Source: an uncultured Eubacteriales bacterium (GTDB lineage: Bacteria; Bacillota; Clostridia; Oscillospirales; Oscillospiraceae). From it: a stretch of 7,771 nucleotides of DNA. Position numbers and translations under genes: made by a program. Below are positions 5,991-7,771 of the stretch, in pieces (positions within the stretch are counted from its first letter, which is position 1; every line of letters starts with the position of its first letter). The stretch spans positions 1-7,771 of the forward strand of contig URPI01000102.1 in NCBI GenBank assembly GCA_900549705.1. The letters run 5' to 3'. The notes under the pieces were generated by a model that worked only from the letters and a program-made list of their open reading frames with translations, was not told the DNA's origin and searched no databases.

Positions 5991-6082
5991 GCAAACAGAC
6001 GGAACCGAGCCATTGGCTGCACAGGACCAGTGCATAAGACAGAGATTTGTCAGCGAAGCAGAGTGCACCCATAAACAGAAAG

Positions 6083-6259
6083 TTATTTCTTCTCATTGTT
6101 TTTGATTGCTTTTAGAATACAAAGCCCCATTGCCAAAATAGGAAGAAGCACTCTAAGAGCCAAAAATCCTTGAGGATCACCAAAATCAATATTTGCATCT
6201 GCAAATAATCCAACAAACCATGCAGCCAACGTACAAATAATTGCTTGTATGTAAGTCAT
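6083..6259 (-). CDS. Small two-helix membrane peptide, function unknown
   Basis: I do not recognise a family. From ATG 6259 the product has 58 residues: a first hydrophobic segment at about 3-20 (YIQAIICTLAAWFVGLFA), a short acidic loop (DANIDFGDPQ), a second hydrophobic segment at about 32-49, and a basic tail (KAIKNNEKK). The positive tail suggests both ends face the cytoplasm. The start is chosen because GGAGG lies 8 nt before this ATG; an ATG five codons upstream (6274) has AGGAG only 2 nt away. By hand count GC is about 36% (64 of 177), far below the neighbouring genes, which suggests acquired DNA. Holin-like or small toxin-like proteins have this general shape, but nothing specific supports either. 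No clear promoter was seen; glf read-through is possible. Confidence 0.55.
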   Translation of the reverse strand: MTYIQAIICTLAAWFVGLFADANIDFGDPQGFLALRVLLPILAMGLCILKAIKNNEKK

Positions 6260-6267
6260 ATGCCATA

Positions 6268-6272
6268 CCTCC
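6268..6272 (-). promoter_or_regulatory. Ribosome binding site of the small membrane ORF
   Basis: GGAGG on the minus strand is spaced 8 nt from ATG 6259. It overlaps the first codons of the longer reading from ATG 6274, so it supports the shorter 58-residue form. Confidence 0.55.
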
Positions 6273-6331
6273 ATGACTCCTGATTGATTGGAACTGATAC
6301 CATCGTACCATTAATGAATGGCTCTGTTGTG

Positions 6332-6363
6332 AAAGCAGTCGGGCAGCTCAGCCGCCCGACTGC
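6332..6363 (-). terminator. Hairpin downstream of glf, likely terminator
   Basis: Thirteen pairs (6351-6363 with 6335-6347) enclose a 3-nt loop. The only irregular pair is G-U when read on the minus strand. The hairpin starts 9 nt after the glf stop. The following tail (TTTCAC) is short for an intrinsic terminator, so efficiency may be modest. Confidence 0.6.
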
Positions 6364-6372
6364 CATATTTCC

Positions 6373-7473
6373 TTAGCCCAATTCCTGCTCTGCCAGCGCC
6401 AGGGCTGCCAGCAGGACGGCATCCATGTCATAATAGCGGTACTGCCCCAGCCGTCCGCCGAAGAATACCTTCTGCTCCTGCTGCGCCAGCGCATGATACC
6501 GCTCATACAGCGCCGTATTCTTTTCGTCATTGACGGGATAGTACGGCTCCATGCCCGGCTGCCACTCCTGGCTGTACTCCCGGGAAATCACGGTTTTGGG
6601 CTGGGTGCCAAACTCAAAATGCTTATGCTCAATGATGCGGGTATATGGGGTCTCCCGGTCAGTGTAGTTCACCACGGCGTTGCCCTGGTAATTGGGGGTG
6701 TCCAGCACCTCCGTCTCAAAGCGGACGGAGCGATAGGAAAGGTTGCCGTAGCAGTAGTCAAAATAGGCGTCGATGGGTCCGGTGTAAACCACCTTGTCCG
6801 CCACCTGATTCCACTTTTCCCGGTCTGCCAGATAATCGGTATTCAGCTGCACCGGAATGCCCTCCAGCATTTTTTCCACCATGGCGGTATAGCCGCCCAT
6901 GGGGATGCCCTGGAACCGGGAGGTAAAATAATTATTATCAAAGGTATAGCGCACCGGCAGGCGGCGGATGATGAAGCTGGGCAGCTCATTGCAGGGTCTT
7001 CCCCACTGCTTTTCGGTGTAGCCCCGAATCAGCTTCTCATAAATGTCGGTGCCCACCAGAGAGATGGCCTGTTCTTCCAGATTCCGGGGCGTATCGATGC
7101 CGCTTTCCCGGCGTTGGTCGGCAATAATCTGCGCCGCCTCCTGAGGGGTATTCACGCCCCACATCCGGTGGAAGGTGTGCATATTAAAGGGCAGAGAATA
7201 GAGTTCCCCATGATAATTGGCAATGGGGGAATTGGTATAGCGGTTAAATTCCGCAAATTGGTTGACATAATTCCAGGCCTTCCGGCTGTCGGTATGGAAA
7301 ATATGAGCGCCATAGCAGTGAACCTGAATGCCCTCGACCTCCTGGGTGTAGACATTGCCGCCGATATGATTGCGCCGCTCCAACACCAGAACGGACTTTC
7401 CGTTTTCCTTCATTTGCTGGGCAAATGCCGCGCCATAAAGCCCCGCACCCACCACAAGATAATCATAATGCAT
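6373..7473 (-). CDS. glf: UDP-galactopyranose mutase
   Basis: A flavoenzyme that interconverts UDP-galactopyranose and UDP-galactofuranose, the donor for galactofuranose in surface polysaccharides. It acts in the cytosol and needs reduced FAD. The 366-residue length is typical of bacterial enzymes (about 367-390). The N-terminal Rossmann motif is GAGLYG (9-14), with ERRNHIGGN (32-40) following. CYGAHIFHT (53-61) is the conserved segment near the flavin. GYTEKQWGRP (151-160) lies in the substrate cleft. R279 (YTRIIEHKHF) and the C-terminal GGRLGQYRYYDMD (339-351) match the substrate-phosphate and FAD-binding positions of the Klebsiella and E. coli enzymes. It appears monocistronic: near-perfect promoter upstream, hairpin downstream, no glycosyltransferase beside it. 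The ribosome binding site is only moderate (AAGG about 10 nt upstream). Confidence 0.96.
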   Translation of the reverse strand: MHYDYLVVGAGLYGAAFAQQMKENGKSVLVLERRNHIGGNVYTQEVEGIQVHCYGAHIFHTDSRKAWNYVNQFAEFNRYTNSPIANYHGELYSLPFNMHTFHRMWGVNTPQEAAQIIADQRRESGIDTPRNLEEQAISLVGTDIYEKLIRGYTEKQWGRPCNELPSFIIRRLPVRYTFDNNYFTSRFQGIPMGGYTAMVEKMLEGIPVQLNTDYLADREKWNQVADKVVYTGPIDAYFDYCYGNLSYRSVRFETEVLDTPNYQGNAVVNYTDRETPYTRIIEHKHFEFGTQPKTVISREYSQEWQPGMEPYYPVNDEKNTALYERYHALAQQEQKVFFGGRLGQYRYYDMDAVLLAALALAEQELG

Positions 7474-7536
7474 GATTTTCTCGCCTTTCCTCTATATTCT
7501 CAAACTGTATGCCACGATTTGTGTAGTGGTGTGCCC

Positions 7537-7565
7537 ATTATAACGGAAAAAATCAGAATCGTCAA
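7537..7565 (-). promoter_or_regulatory. SigA-type promoter of glf
   Basis: On the minus strand TTGACG (7560-7565, 5 of 6) is followed by 17 bp with a T-run and a perfect TATAAT (7537-7542). The predicted start near 7530 gives a leader of roughly 55 nt. No operator-like inverted repeat overlaps it. Confidence 0.85.
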
Positions 7566-7639
7566 CCATTCCATTGGACATTTAGCGGGGATTGTGTTCG
7601 TTTTTGCCAAATTTGCACAGCCAGATTCGACCCCCACCG

Positions 7640-7679
7640 CCCCTGTAGGGGTCGCCAAATTGGCGACCCGCCAGCCTAC
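7640..7679. repeat. Intergenic palindromic element (REP-like)
   Basis: GGGTCGCCAA (7649-7658) and TTGGCGACCC (7660-7669) form a perfect 10-bp inverted repeat around a single base. Flanking GTAGG (7645-7649) and CCTAC (7675-7679) are also inverted, and CCCC-TGTA-GGGG (7640-7651) can form an alternative hairpin that competes with it. No T-run follows, so it is not a simple terminator. GC-rich palindromes of this look are common as dispersed intergenic repeats in Clostridia; copy number cannot be seen here. Confidence 0.5.
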
Positions 7680-7730
7680 GCAACTGAGAGGCTCGTTGGA
7701 TGGTAATGACCAAAGGCTTCTGAGTTCTTG

Positions 7731-7759
7731 GCTTCCCCCGGGGGGAAGCTGGATTTTTT
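7731..7759. repeat. Palindromic hairpin with plus-strand T-run
   Basis: GCTTCCCCC (7731-7739) and GGGGGAAGC (7741-7749) are perfect inverted repeats. A T6 run (7754-7759) follows on the plus strand after TGGA. It could be an intrinsic terminator, but no plus-strand gene ends just before it and the gap to the T-run is long. It could also be one arm of a larger dispersed repeat cut by the window edge. The 298 bp from 7474 to 7771 hold the glf promoter and these palindromes but no supportable gene. Confidence 0.4.
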
Positions 7760-7771
7760 GACAAGCGGCAC

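Noticed and set aside
5845..6096. Minus-strand 83-codon frame running into the 5S gene
   Set aside because: It spans the 5S promoter and leader and ends inside the 5S gene, so it is unlikely to be translated, although the stretch before the promoter remains unexplained.
6493..7761. Long plus-strand open frame opposite glf (422 codons)
   Set aside because: It is antisense to a clear glf gene with intact motifs, runs through the glf promoter and palindromes, and its translation shows no recognisable domain. Such frames are expected opposite GC-rich genes.
7582..7764. Minus-strand 60-codon frame upstream of glf
   Set aside because: It is made largely of the palindromic elements and has no convincing start context or domain.
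7600..7771. Possible CRISPR array or attachment site
   Set aside because: The repeats are inverted, not regularly spaced direct repeats, and no integrase or tRNA 3' end lies nearby.

Overview
The window looks like chromosomal DNA from a GC-rich, endospore-forming Firmicute. It is most likely a member of the Clostridia, plausibly Oscillospirales/Ruminococcaceae, although the family is an inference. The main evidence is the complete spoIIAA-spoIIAB-sigF (spoIIA) operon. Supporting evidence is the strong AGGAGG-type ribosome binding sites, SigA-type promoters of the TTGACA-17-TATAAT kind, and a 5S rRNA followed by tRNA-Asn. Every gene I can support lies on the minus strand, so transcription runs from high to low coordinates.

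Layout from high to low coordinate (transcription order): (i) 7474-7771 is a gene-free stretch with two palindromic elements and a near-consensus promoter firing into glf. (ii) 6373-7473 is glf (UDP-galactopyranose mutase), apparently monocistronic, closed by a 13-bp hairpin. (iii) 6083-6259 is a small AT-rich ORF for a two-helix membrane peptide, followed by about 165 bp of non-coding DNA with a palindrome. (iv) 5659-5855 is an isolated 5S rRNA plus tRNA-Asn(GTT) unit with its own promoter and terminator and no 16S or 23S rRNA attached. (v) 5126-5590 is a GNAT acetyltransferase gene with its own terminator but no obvious promoter. (vi) 1927-4981 is a four-gene NAD operon, pncA-nadE-nadM-pncB, under a good extended -10 promoter. 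(vii) 331-1777 is the spoIIA operon. (viii) 1-263 is the 5' end of a UvrD/PcrA-type helicase gene that runs off the window.

The NAD operon encodes one enzyme for each step of the deamidating (Preiss-Handler) salvage route: nicotinamide to nicotinate (PncA), to NaMN (PncB), to NaAD (the NadM-like adenylyltransferase), to NAD (NadE). The spoIIA operon encodes the forespore SigF switch: the sigma factor, its anti-sigma kinase SpoIIAB, and the anti-anti-sigma SpoIIAA. I see no clear intrinsic terminator between pncB and spoIIAA, so some read-through from NAD salvage into the sporulation operon is possible.

I found no clearly novel system. The items most worth a second look are the isolated 5S-tRNA unit, the compact NAD salvage operon and the specificity of its adenylyltransferase, the AT-rich membrane peptide, and the palindromic intergenic elements.
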